DNA of 64,000 nucleotides from Meconema thalassinum (lineage: Eukaryota > Arthropoda > Insecta > Orthoptera > Tettigoniidae), in contig OX336395.1 in NCBI GenBank assembly GCA_946902985.2, positions 288,729,065-288,793,064 of the forward strand, given 5' to 3'. Below the pieces are notes generated by a model that was not told the origin of the DNA, made no database searches, and saw only the letters and a program-made list of their open reading frames with translations. The stretch's first letter is position 1, and the number at the start of each line of letters is the position of its first letter. Positions 41,281 through 53,219 of the stretch are shown here, piece by piece. Made by a program: the position numbers and the translations under genes.

Positions 41281-44200
41281 GTGGCAATTATTATCTGTTA
41301 GCGTGACGATCGTGCCGGTCAACTTGTTGTGTAGAGTGGCGATTATTATCTGTTGACATGACGTTCGTGCGGGTCAACTTGTAGTGTAGAGTGGCAATTA
41401 TTATATGTTGGCGTGATGGTCGTGTGGGTCAACTTGTAGTGTAGAGTGGCAATTATTATCTGTTAGCGTGACGGTCGTGCGGGTCAACTTGTAGTGTAGA
41501 GTGGCAATTATTATCTATTAGCGTGACGGTCGTGCGGGTCAACTTGTAGTGTAGAGTGGCAATTATTATCTGTTGGCGTGACGATCATGCGGGTCAACTT
41601 GTAGTGTAGAGTGGCAATTATTATCTGTTGGCGTGACGGTCGTGCGGGTCAACTTGTAGTGTAGAGTTGCGATTATTATCTGTTGGCGTGACGGTCGTGC
41701 GGGTCAACTTGTAGTGTAGAGTTGCGATTATTATCTGTTGGCGTGATGGTCGTGCGGGTCAACTTGTAGTGTAGAGTTGCGATTATTATCTGTTGACGTG
41801 ACGATCGTGCGGGTCAACTTGTAGCATAGAGTGGCAATTATTGTCTATTGACGTGACGATCGTGCGTGTCAACTTGTAGTGTAGAATGGCAATTATTATC
41901 TGTTGGCGTGAGGGTCGTGAGGGTCAACTTGTAGCATAGAGTGGCAATTATTATCTGTTGGCGTGATGGTCGTGCGGGTCAACTTGTAGTTTAGAGTGGC
42001 GATTATTATCTGTTGGCGTGATGGTCGTGCGGGTCAACTTGTAGTGTAGAGTGGCGATTATTACCTTTTTGCGTGATGGTCGTGCGGGTCAACTTGTAGT
42101 GTAGAGTTGCGATTATTATCTATTAGCGTGACGGTCGTGCGGGTCAACTTGTAGTGTAGAGTTGCGATTATTATCTGTTGGCGTGATGGTCGTGCGGGTC
42201 AACTTGTAGTGTAGAGTTGCGATTATTATCTGTTGGCGTGATGGTCGTGCGGGTCAACTTGTAGTGTAGAGTTGCGATTATTATCGGTTGGCGTGATGGT
42301 CGTGCGGGTCAACTTGTAGTGTAGAGTTGCGATTATTATCTGTTGGCGTGATGGTCGTGCGGGTCAACTTGTAGTGTAGAGTTGCGATTATTATCTGTTG
42401 GCGTGATGGTCGTGCGGGTCAACTTGTAGCGTAGAGTGGCGATTATTATCTGTTGGCGTGACGGTCGTGCGGGTCAACTTGTAGTGTAGAGTGATGATTA
42501 TTATCTGTTGGCGTGATGGTCGTGCGGGTCAACTTGTACTGTAGAGTGATGATTTTTATCTGTTGGCGTGATGGTCGTGCGGGTCAACTTGTAGTTTAGA
42601 GTGGCGATTATTATCTGTTGGCGTGATGGTCGTGCGGGTCAACTTGTAGTGTGAGTGGCGATTATTATCTGTTGGCGTGATGGTCGTGCGGGTCAACTTG
42701 TAGCGTAGAGTGGCGATTATTATCTGTTGGCGTGACGGTCGTGCGGGTCAACTTGTAGTGTCGAGTGGCAGTTATTATCTGTTGGCTTGACGATCGTGCG
42801 GGACAACTTGTAGTGTAGAGTGGCGATTATTATCTGTTGGCGTGACGATCGTGCGGGTCAACTTATAGTGTAGAGTGGCAATTATTATCTGTTGGCGTGA
42901 CGGTCGTGCGGGTCAACTTGTAGTGTAGAGTGGCAATTATTATCTATTAACGTGACGGTCGTGCGGGTCAACTTGTAATGTAGAGTGGCAATTATTATCT
43001 ATTAGCGTGACGGTCGTGCGGGTCAACTTGTAGTGTAGAGTGATGATTTTCATCTGTTGGCGTGATGGTCGTGCGGGTCAACTTGTAGTTTAGAGTGGCG
43101 ATTATTATCTGTTGGCGTGACGGTCGTGCGGGTCAACTTGTAGTGTAGAGTGGCAATTATTATCTGTTGGCGTGACGGTCGTGCGGGTCAATTTGTAGTG
43201 TAGAGTGGCAATTATTATATGTTGGCGTGATGGTCGTGTGGGTCAACTTGTAGTGTAGAGTGGCAATTATTATCTGTTGGCGTGACGGTCGTGCGGGTCA
43301 ACTTGTAGTGTAGAGTGGCAATTATTATATGTTGGCGTGATGGTCGTGCGGGTCAACTTGTACTGTAGAGTGATGATTTTTATCTGTTGGCGTGATGGTC
43401 GTGCGGGTCAACGTGTAGTTTAGAGTGGCGATTATTATCTGTTGGCGTGATGGTCGTGCGGGTCAACTTGTAGTGTCGAGTGGCGGTTATTATCTGTTGG
43501 CGTGATGGTCGTGCGGGTCAACTTGTAGCGTAGAGTGGCGATTATTATCTGTTGGCGTGACGGTCGTGCGGGTCAACTTGTAGTGTCGAGTGGCAATTAT
43601 TATCTGTTGGCTTGACGATCGTGCGGGACAACTTGTAGTGTAGAGTGGCGATTATTATCTGTTGGCGTGACGATCGTGCGGGTCAACTTATGGTGTAGAG
43701 TGGCAATTATTATCTGTTTGCGTGACGATCGTGCGGGTCAACTTGTAGCATAGAGTGGCGATTATTATCTGTTGACGTGACGATCGTGCGGGTCAACTTG
43801 TAGTGTAGAGTGGCAATTATTATCTGTTGGCGTGACGATCGTGCGGGTCAACTTGTAGCATAGAGTGGCGATTATTATCTGTTGGCGTGGCAGTCGTGAG
43901 GGTCAACTTGTAGCATAGAGTGGCAATTATTATCTGTTGACGTGACGATCGTGCGGGTCAACTTGTAGTGTAGAGTGGCGATTATTATCTGTTGGCGTGA
44001 CGGTCGTGAGGGTCAACTTGTAGTGTAGAGTGGCAAATATTATCTGTTAGCGTGACGGTCGTGCGGGTCAACTTGTAGTGCAGAGTGGCAATTATTATCT
44101 GTTGGCGTGACGGTCGTGAGGGTCAACTTGTAGCATAGAGTGGCAATTATTATCTGTTGACGTGACGATCGTGCGGGTCAACTTGTAGTGTAGAGTGGTG

Positions 44201-47200
44201 ATTATTATCTGTTGACGTGACGATCGTGCATGTCAACTTGTAGTGTAGAGTGGCGATTATTATCTGTTGACGTGACGATCGTGCGGGTCAACTTGTAGTG
44301 TAGAGTGGCGATTATTATCTGTTGACGTGACGATCGTGCGGGTCAACTTGTAGCATAGAGTGGCAATTATTGTCTGTTGACGTGACGATCGTGCTGGTCA
44401 ACTTGTAGTGTAGAATGGCAATTATTATCTGTTGGCGTGACGATCGTGCGGGTCAACTTGTAGTGTAGAGTGGCAATTATTATCTGTTGGCGTGACGATC
44501 GTGCGGGTCAACTTGTAGTGTAGAGTAGCGATTATTATCTGTTGGCGTGACGATCGTGCGGGTCAACTTGTAGCATAGAGTGGCAATTATTATCTGTTGG
44601 CGTGATGGTCGTGCGGGTCAACTTGTAGTTTAGAGTGGCGATTATTATCTGTTGGCGTGATGGTCGTGCGGGTCAACTTGTAGTGTAGAGTGGCGATTAT
44701 TACCTTTTGGCCTGACGATCGTGCGGGTCAACTAGTAGTGTAGAGTGATGATTATTATCTGTTGGCGTGACGGTCGTGCGGGTCAACTTGTAGTGTCGAG
44801 TGGCAATTATTATCTGTTGACATGACGGTCGTGCGGGTCAACTAGTAGTGTAGAGTGATGATTATTATCTGTTGGCGTGACGGTCGAGCGGGTCAACTAG
44901 TAGTGTAGAGTGATGATTATTATCTGTTGGCGTGACGGTCGTGCGGGTCAACTTGTAGTGTAGAGTGATGATTATTATCTGTTGGCGTGACGGTCCTGCG
45001 GGTCAACTTGTAGTGTCGAGTGGCAATTATTATCTGTTGGCTTGACGATCGTGCGGGTCAACTTGTATTGTAGAGTGATGATTATTATCTGTTGGCGTGA
45101 CGATCGTGCGGGTCAACTTGTAGTGTAGAGTGGCGATTATTATCTGTTGACATGACGGTCGTGCGGGTCAATTTGTAGTGTAGAGTGGCAATTATTATCT
45201 GTTGGCGTGACGATCGTGCGGGTCAACTTGTAGTGTAGAGTGGCAATTATTATCTGTTAGCGTGATGGTTGTGCGGGTCAACTTGTAGTGTAGAGTGGCA
45301 ATTATTATCTGTTAGCGTGACGATCGTGCCGGTCAACTTGTTGTGTAGAGTGGCGATTATTATCTGTTGGCGTGACGATCGTGCGGGTCAACTTGTAGTG
45401 TAGAGTGGCGATTATTATCTGTTGACATGACGTTCGTGCGGGTCAACTTGTAGTGTAGAGTGGCAATTATTATATGTTGGCGTGATGGTCGTGTGGGTCA
45501 ACTTGTAGTGTAGAGTGGCAATTATTATCTGTTAGCGTGACGGTCGTGCGGGTCAACTTGTAGTGTAGAGTGGCAATTATTATCTATTAGCGTGACGGTC
45601 GTGCGGGTCAACTTGTAGTGTAGAGTGGCAATTATTATCTGTTGGCGTGACGATCATGCGGGTCAACTTGTAGTGTAGAGTGGCAATTATTATCTGTTGG
45701 CGTGACGGTCGTGCGGGTCAACTTGTAGTGTAGAGTTGCGATTATTATCTGTTGGCGTGACGGTCGTGCGGGTCAACTTGTAGTGTAGAGTTGCGATTAT
45801 TACCTGTTGGCGTGATGGTCGTGCGGGTCAACTTGTAGTGTACAGTTGCGATTATTATCTGTTGGCGTGATGGTCGTGCGGGTCAACTTGTAGTGTAGAG
45901 TTGCGATTATTATCTGTTGGCGTGATGGTCGTGCTGGTCAACTTGGAGCGTAGAGTTGCGATTATTATCTGTTGGCGTGACGGTCGTGAGGGTCAACTTG
46001 TAGTGTAGAGTTGCGATTATTATCTGTTGGCGTGACGGTCGTGCGGGTCAACTTGTAGTGTAGAGTTGCGATTATTATCTGTTGGCGTGATGGTCGTGCG
46101 GGTCAACTTGTAGTGTAGAGTTGCGATTGTTATCTGTTGGCGTGATGGTCGTGCGGGTCAACTTGTAGTGTAGAGTTGCGATTATTATCTATTAGCGTGA
46201 CGGTCGTGCGGGTCAACTTGTAGTGTAGAGTTGCGATTATTATCTGTTGGCGTGATGGTCGTGCGGGTCAACTTGTAGTGTAGAGTTGCGATTATTATCT
46301 GTTGGCGTGATGGTCGTGCGGGTCAACTTGTAGTGTAGAGTTGCGCATATTATCTGTTGGCGTGATGGTCGTGCGGGTCAACTTGTAGTGTAGAGTTGCG
46401 CATATTATCTGTTGGCGTGATGGTCGTGCGGGTCAACTTGTAGTGTAGAGTTGCGATTATTATCTGTTGGCGTGATGGTCGTGCGGGTCAACTTGTAGCG
46501 TAGAGTGGCGATTATTATCTGTTGGCGTGACGGTCGTGCGGGTCAACTTGTAGTGTAAAGTGATGATTATTATCTGTTGGCGTGATGGTCGTGCGGGTCA
46601 ACTTGTACTGTAGAGTGATGATTTTTATCTGTTGGCGTGATGGTCGTGCGAGTCAACTTGTAGTTTAGAGTGGCGATTATTATCTGTTGGCGTGATGGTC
46701 GTGCGGGTCAACTTGTAGTGTGAGTGGCGATTATTATCTGTTGGCGTGATGGTCGTGCGGGTCAACTTGTAGCGTAGAGTGGCGATTATTATCTGTTGGC
46801 GTGACGGTCGTGCGGGTCAACTTGTAGTGTCGAGTGGCAATTATCATCTGTTGGCTTGACGATCGTGCGGGACAACTTGTAGTGTAGAGTGGCGATTATT
46901 ATCTGTTGGCGTGACGATCGTGCGGGTCAACTTGTAGTGTAGAGTGGCAATTATTATCTGTTGGCGTGACGATCGTGCGGGTCAACTTGTAGCATAGAGT
47001 GGCGATTATTATCTGTTGACGTGACGATCGTGCGGGTCAACTTGTAGTGTAGAGTGGCAATTATTATCTGTTGGCGTGACGATCGTGCGGGTCAACTTGT
47101 AGCATAGAGTGGCGATTATTATCTGTTGGCGTGACGGTCGTGAGGGTCAACTTGTAGCGTAGAGTGGCGATTATTATCTGTTGACGTGATAGTCGTGCGG

Positions 47201-48480
47201 GTCAACTTGTAGTGTAGAGTGGCGATTATTACCTTTTGGCGTGACGATCGTGCGGGTCAACTAGTAGTGTAGAGTGGCGATTATTATCTGTTGACGTGAC
47301 GATCGTGCGGGTCAACTTGTAGTGTAGAGTGGCGATTATTATCTGTTGACGTGACGATCGTGCGGGTCAACTTGTAGCATAGAGTGGCAATTATTGTCTA
47401 TTGACGTGACGATCGTGCGGGTCAACTTGTAGTGTAGAATGGCAATTATTATCTGTTGGCGTGCGGGTCGTGAGGGTCAACTTGTAGCATAGAGTGGCAA
47501 TTATTATCTGTTGGCGTGATGGTCGTGCGGGTCAACTTGTAGTTTAGAGTGGCGATTATTATCTGTTGGCGTGATGGTCGTGCGGGTCAACTTGTAGTGT
47601 AGAGTGGCGATTATTACCTTTTGGCGTGACGATCGTGCGGGTCAACTAGTAGTGTAGGGTGATGATTATTATCTGTTGGCGTGACGGTCGTGCGGGTCAA
47701 CTTGTAGTGTCGAGTGGCAATTATTATCTGTTGGCTTGACGATCGTGCGGATCAACTTGTAGTGTAGAGTGATGATTATTATCTGTTGGCGTGATGGTCG
47801 TGCGGGTCAACTTGTAGTGTAGAGTGGCAATTATTATCTGTTGGCGTGACGATCGTGCGGGTCAACTTGTAGTGTAGAGTGATGATTATTATCTGTTAGC
47901 GTGATGGTCGTGCGGGTCAACTTGTAGTGTAGAGTGGCAATTATTATATGTTGGCGTGACGATCGTGCGGGTCAACTTGTAGAGTAGAGTGTCAATTATT
48001 ATTAGTTGGCGTGATGGTCGTGCGGGTCAACTTGTAGTGTAGAGTGGCGATTATTATCTGTTGGTGTGACGATCGTGCGGGTCAACTTGTAGTGTAGAGT
48101 GGCGATTATTATCTGTTGACATGACGGTCGTGCGGGTCAATTTGTAGCGTAGAGAGGCAATTATTATCTGTTGGCGTGACGGTCGTGCGGGTCAACTTGT
48201 AGTGTAGAGTGGCGATTATTATCTGTTGGCGTGACGATCGTGCGGGTCAACTTGTAGTGTAGAGTGGCGATTATTATCTGTTGACATGACGGTCGTGCGG
48301 GTCAATTTGTAGCGTAGAGTGGCAATTATTATCTGTTGGCGTGATGGTCGTGCGGGTCAACTTGTAGTGTAGAGTGGCGATTATGATCTGTTGGCGTGGT
48401 GGTCGTGCGGGTCAACTTGTAGTTTAGAGTGGCTATTATTATTTGTTGGCGTGACGATCGTGCGGGTCAACTTGTAGTGT
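41281..48480. repeat. Satellite segment with an approximately 4070-bp repeat period
   Basis: The variant CGTGCCGGTCAACTTGTTGT is at 41311 and 45325 (4014 bp apart). TGACATGACGTTCGTGCGGG is at 41354 and 45424 (4070 bp, 74 monomers). A 1-bp deletion giving GTGTGAGTGG is at 42651 and 46720 (4069 bp). One monomer was gained between the first two markers in the right copy. Runs of GAGTTGCGATTATT monomers (about 41,665 to 42,400 and 45,725 to 46,480) belong to the same repeated block and differ from the variants common further left. Block order is mosaic beyond about 47,200. Confidence 0.78.
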
Positions 48481-49743
48481 AGAGTGGCGATTATTATCTG
48501 TTAGCGTGACGGTCGTGCGGCCAACTTGTAGTGTAGAGTGGCGATTATTATTTGTTGGCGTGACGATCGTGCGGGTAAGCTTGTAGTGTAGATTGGCGAT
48601 TATTACCTGTTGGCGTGACGGTCGTGCGGGTCACCTTGTTGTGTAGATTGGCGATTATTACCTTTTGGCGTGACGATCGTGCGGGTCTACTTGTAGCATA
48701 GTGGCGATTAATATCTGTTGGCGTGACGGTCGTGCGGGTCAGCTTGTTGCGTAGAGTGGCGATTATTACCTTTTGGCGTGACGATCGTTCGGGTCAACTT
48801 GTAGCGTAGTGTGGCAATTATTATCTGTTGGCGTGACGATCGTGCGGGTAAGCTTGTAGTGTAGAGTGGCGATTATTATCTGTTGGCGTGACGATCGTGC
48901 GGGTCTACTTGTAGCATAGAGTGGCGATTATTATCTGTTGGCGTGATGGTCGTGCGGGTCTACTTGTAGCATAGAGTGACAATTATTATCTGTTGGCGTG
49001 ATGGTCGTGCGGGTCTACTTGTAGCATGGAGTGGCGATTATTATCTGTTGGCGTGACGATTGTGCGGGTCAGCTTGTAGTGTAGATTGGCGATTATTACC
49101 TGTTGGCGTGACGGTCGTGCGGGTCACCTTGTTGTGTAGATTGGCGATTATTACCTTTTGGCGTGACGGTCGTGCGGGTCAACTTGTAGTGTAGAGTGGC
49201 GATTATTATCTGTTGGCGTGACGGTCGTGCGGGTCAGCTTGTTGTGTAGAGTGGCGATTATTACCTTTTGGCGTGACGATCGTTCGGGTCAACTAGTTGT
49301 GTAGAGTGGCGATTATTATCTGTTGGCGTGACGGTCGTGCGGTTCAGCTTGTTGTGTAGAGTGGCGATTATTACCTTTTGGCGTGACGATCGTTCGGGTC
49401 AACTAGTTTTGTAGAGTGGCGATTATTACCTTTTGGCATGACAATCGTGTGGGTCAACTTGTAACATAGAGTGGCAATTATTACATGTTGGCGTGACGAT
49501 CGTGCGTGTCAGCTTGTTGTGTAGAGTGGCGATTATTACCTTTTGGCGTGACGATCGTGTGGGTCAACTTGTAGCATAGAGTGGCAATTATTACATGTTG
49601 GCGTGACGATCGTGCGGGTCAACTTGTTGTGTAGATTTGCGATTATTACCTGTTGGCGTGAAGATCGTGCAGGTCAACTAGTTGTGTAGAGTGGCGATTA
49701 TAACCTGTTGGCGTTACGGTCGTGCGGTTCAACTTGTGGTGCA
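48481..49743. repeat. Diverged right edge of the satellite array
   Basis: Monomers here carry many variants that are rare or absent elsewhere, such as GTAAGCTTGTAG, TTGTTGTGTAGATTGGCG, ATTACCTTTTGGCGTG, GTGGGTCAACTTGTAACATA and a shortened AGCATAGTGGCG near 48,690. The 55-bp spacing is still largely kept. The last recognisable unit is GTTACGGTCGTGCGGTTCAA near 49,714 followed by CTTGTGGTGCAG; unrelated sequence follows from about 49,744. Higher divergence at an array edge is the known expectation where homogenisation by unequal exchange is less effective. Confidence 0.85.
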
Positions 49744-52165
49744 GTGAGGTAAGAAGTTGAAATCCACCATGGACAGACATTTCTGCCATTGTTGTTGTTG
49801 ATGGATCCAGGATTCATGGTTCAAGATTGTTATTGGCAGTGGCATTAAAGATAGCAGCGCCGGATAAAGAAGTTGGTAGTGACCAAATGTTAGCAGTGCT
49901 AGAATAAATTATGACGGTAATGGTCATGAAGCTATGCCAAGGTGGTTGTGGTGGTCTGTACCCCGGTGCCGTGAAGATGGCAGTAACATGTCCGGAAGGC
50001 TGGTTGAGGGCTGTGGTGGTGGCGAAGGTGCTGCACTCAGGTCTTGATCTGATATTCGGGTTGTTGCAGTGCCTTACCATGTTGTGGTAGAGGTTCTAGG
50101 AAATAAGCCGTGCCGTTCCTGTGCAAATCTGTCTGCGAGTAAGTGGCGCACAGGTTTACTTAGCGAGGGGTCCAGGAGTTCGGGTGACTGTTGCCTCCTG
50201 GGTCTCTGCAAAACTTGCAGAAATGGGAGAACGCAACTACAGGTGTCTTACCTCTCTGACGCATAATGATTGACCACTAGAGCCATGAAACCTGCCGTGG
50301 TAGCCCCTCCAGTCCTATTGTCCTACCTACACTGAAAGTAGGTCCTCAGCCTTCTGCACTTAGGGAATATTCCTTCTCAAAGCTGTAACATTAACCGTCT
50401 GTCAGAGGACATCTCGCATACACAAATGCGTACTGCACTGCCGTGTCACACTCGACTGACTCACTGATTCGTTGCAGCCCACTTTGTTGACTGACTGCAC
50501 CGTCGTACACAAGTCACTGAACTCTGCTGTGTGGCATTCCTTTCATAGCTGGAGGGATACTCTGGATCTCTGAAGATGGTTTTGAAGTTCTGGACTTAAC
50601 GATACCTTGAAGTATATTTTAGATCTTTCTCCAGGTTCCACGCTATCTCTTGAGGACCTCTGCGAAGCAATTTCACATGTGTACTGTACCCGTGTCACCC
50701 CTTCCAGGAAGCGATACGTGATGATCCGGCTAAACGCAACGTATATATCCCGAAAGCAGCAAGTGCTGAAGATAACAAAATAAACAGAGTGTGGGGGAAT
50801 TCCGCCTGGAAAGAACACATAATAGCTCGTGTAGGCATGATACAAAATATCTCTTGGATGTTACGGGTAAAAGCAAAGGTGAGAAACCACAATATGGTTT
50901 CTTAAAAATAGAACACTCTCTTGGTGAAGCATTGTCGTTACCAAGCAAGAAAAACCAAGAAATAACACAGTCACGGTTAGGATTAACGAGATCAGAAGGT
51001 TTATTGCATCTGGCAAGCAAGAATGATAATAAATCAATCCTGCCTCCAAAACTGACGGTATAACGAAGTTAAGTTATGATGCAAGAGTCCATTTTCAAAG
51101 AAACCGATCAGGTCGTGCCACGATCTTAATTCACAGGGGTTCGAAAGAAATTATCAAAAGAAAAATGTTAATCTGCCACACTAGGAATTATTTATTCGCA
51201 CATTATCACACGTCACTAGTTCCTGAGTGACCTAATCCATAAAAATTTTGTACAATATCCTGTGAATGTATTCAAAAATCTGCTACGCACTGCATCAAAA
51301 ATCACAATAAACAATCCTATAATTATGTACACTTATTTATAATGTTGTGGAAAAAGAAAACCACAATCCATTTGTACTACAATTCAGTAGTCCATCCCTT
51401 CTAATTTCATGTATTGTAAATTGAACAATCATCCTTCCATCTAATGCATTATACAATATGGTTTCATGGGATTTATTCCTTAACGTTCGCTTATACTGTT
51501 AATTTAATCAATCAATCATCAGAATTGTGCTGCTTGAGTTTCATTTACAAATATAGGATAGGTTTCCTAAACTTCTGAACTGTTCTACTGAGTTATTCGT
51601 TATCTGAGATTCATATACAAAATGATTTTCAATTTATCCCTTAACCTTCTCTAGATGCGCAAAAATGTCTTAGCTTTCATAGATTATGAGGATTTGATCA
51701 ACCAATGCATTCCTAAGCTGCGTAAATATTCCAAAATAAGATTTCATTATCCATAAAATAGCACATAAATTCATCACCATAAATGAAATCTCTATAGGAC
51801 TGTGGTTTCTTAAATTAACCTAATCAGAATGCAGATCCTTGCCTGTACATTCTCAATTCCACTACATTGAAGACGATCCTCAATTAAACTTCATTATAAC
51901 GCCATCATTACGTGGCAACACTATCAATTCATTCATCTTTCTCTATCGAATGCATAAAATACTATATCTCAAAAACCTCTTAATGGATCATCAGTAATGC
52001 ATCCCTTACATCTACCATTTAGTTATTCTGCAGATAATCTTAATGGATTGTAAAATTCATCTAGCGTTCTATTCTCAAATTTACAATAACATTCTAACAG
52101 TTAACTATCGACATTGAGTGCATTTGACTCAAGCATCACACAACTCGTGATCCACTATTTTATTA
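49744..52165. other. Non-satellite sequence with no recognised gene
   Basis: About 2.4 kb between the satellite and the foldback transposon. Up to about 50,860 the base composition is mixed. Short overlapping open frames occur on both strands (for example 49814 to 50080 minus, 50069 to 50266 plus, 50543 to 50845 minus, 50791 to 51063 plus), but none gives a protein I recognise and none shows a domain. From about 51,060 to 52,165 the sequence is AT-rich without a long frame. It could be intergenic or intronic sequence or a decayed transposon. I see no promoter, RNA gene or repeat structure I can support. Confidence 0.6.
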
Positions 52166-52167
52166 TA

Positions 52168-53158
52168 TACTGCTCAAAAAAATTAAAGCACCACTTTTTT
52201 CAATGGCCACCAAATTTGGAAAGTTGACTGCACAAGGTCGAAATCTCAGTATGACGTTTGCCCCGACGCCTACCAAGCACATGCTTCAGCACAACTCCCC
52301 AACTTGTGCAGTTTCGGGATAGCGCCCCCTAAACCAGCCCATTTTTGAAAACCGTAAATTGAAGTTTGCGAAAAACGCTGTAGGACTTGTCGCAGGTTGC
52401 CAAAGCAGTCGAAAATGAATGAGTCTTGCTCTTAAGGTTCCACGAACACGTTGAAATTGTTACATTTGACGTTTGGGCATTTTCAACCCCCTTCATCATC
52501 CCCTAAACATGGACTACCATTGGGGGCGCCTGAGAAGGTACCGGATGTGTTTAACCACCTGAAAACCTGCACACCGTCCTCAGTTGCTGATTGCAGTAAG
52601 TTCTTAAGGCCTCCGGCAATGTTCACCCCTCCTAACACCCTCAACTGGCAAGGGACCAAACCACCCCGTTTTGATTCACCCCTAAGGAAGGTTTAAATCG
52701 AGATTTTTATCAGTGCTGATAATGGGGGGTCTTCCCCTAACGTTTCAAAAGAGGATCTGCGCCTGTGTCGCCACCCCTTCCCCTGCAACCCCCGTTTGTA
52801 TGATTTTTCGAATCAGGCCCTTTTTAAGGGCTGAAATGAGGTCTTAATCGCTGAAAGGGCTGTAAAGGTCCTTAGAAGTAGTGGTGACACGAAATCAACC
52901 CCTTCCGATGTTTGAATGACATTCCATTCCCCAAAGTTGACATTTTTGCACCCTCAACCCTCCCTGTCTGGACGCGTAACGCGTCATGGCCGAGTTTTCA
53001 GAGTTGGATCAAAATGAAGCTTATGGCCTGAAATGAAGCCCAAAACAGCAGGTTGGATGGAAATTCATCGGTAGGGTGGGAAACGGGACCAAAAAGTTTT
53101 CAAAAAAGTTAACAGCCTCTAGTAGGTACACCAATGCATAGGCAACCCACATCACGTC
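52168..53158 (+). repeat. Left inverted arm of the foldback element
   Basis: About 991 bp. Its reverse complement is the right arm. I compared the outer 300 bp by eye and estimate about 90 percent identity with a few 1- to 2-bp indels. The innermost 25 bp, 53134 to 53158, pair perfectly with 53220 to 53244. An open frame at 52451 to 52696 has a matching frame in the other arm, but this is expected from a duplicated arm and I do not call it a gene. Blocks of C- and A-rich sequence (for example CCCCTTCATCATCCCC) are typical of both arms. Confidence 0.85.
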
Positions 53159-53219
53159 ATTTTTCTCCCATTGCCAAACTTTGTAACCTATTGCCGATCA
53201 TAGGCAACCCACACGCACG
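53159..53219. other. Central spacer of the foldback element
   Basis: About 61 bp separate the two perfectly paired inner arm ends. The spacer contains a further copy of ATAGGCAACCCAC (53200 to 53212), which can pair with GTGGGTTGCCTAT at 53228 to 53240 to make a 13-bp stem with a 15-nt loop. This competes with pairing of the same right-hand segment to 53138 to 53150, so the hairpin tip has two alternative foldings. Confidence 0.8.

Larger units (their letters stand above)
1..49743. repeat. 55-bp satellite array, head to tail, about 900 monomers
   Basis: The monomer is 55 bp. One phase begins GTGACGGTCG, passes through GTCAACTTGTAG and AGAGTGGC, and ends ATTATTATCTGTTGGC before the next GTGAC. 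All copies I followed run in the same direction, and I saw no inversion and no inserted element in almost 50 kb. Monomer length is rigid. The few length changes are a 9-bp deletion seen seven times, several 1-bp deletions (for example near 1820, 9015, 34770, 42651 and 46720) and a 4-bp insertion seen twice (21921 and 28947). Fifty-five is not a multiple of three and each unit carries several TAG triplets, so the array is not coding. It begins before the window, so its full length is unknown. Such arrays are usually pericentromeric, subtelomeric or heterochromatic, but the sequence does not say which. I do not recognise the family. Confidence 0.98.

Noticed and set aside
1..49743. Regular repeats could suggest a CRISPR array
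   Set aside because: The whole 55-bp period is conserved and there are no unique spacers. The neighbouring elements are eukaryotic.
1..49743. CGTGCGGGTC in the monomer as a CENP-B box
   Set aside because: The 17-bp box needs TTCG and an A at fixed distances before CGGG. The monomer has TGAC at that position, so only the CGGG part fits.
1..49743. Satellite monomers as a coding tandem repeat
   Set aside because: 55 is not a multiple of three and every monomer contains TAG triplets, so no frame stays open.
1..49743. CGGTTCAACTTG variants as a Pol III box B
   Set aside because: Only the GGTTC part matches the box B consensus, the variant is rare, and no box A lies at a suitable distance.
50543..51063. 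Overlapping frames of 62 to 100 codons on both strands as genes
   Set aside because: They overlap one another in several frames, show no domain or motif, and have no matching codon or splice context. They are most simply chance frames.
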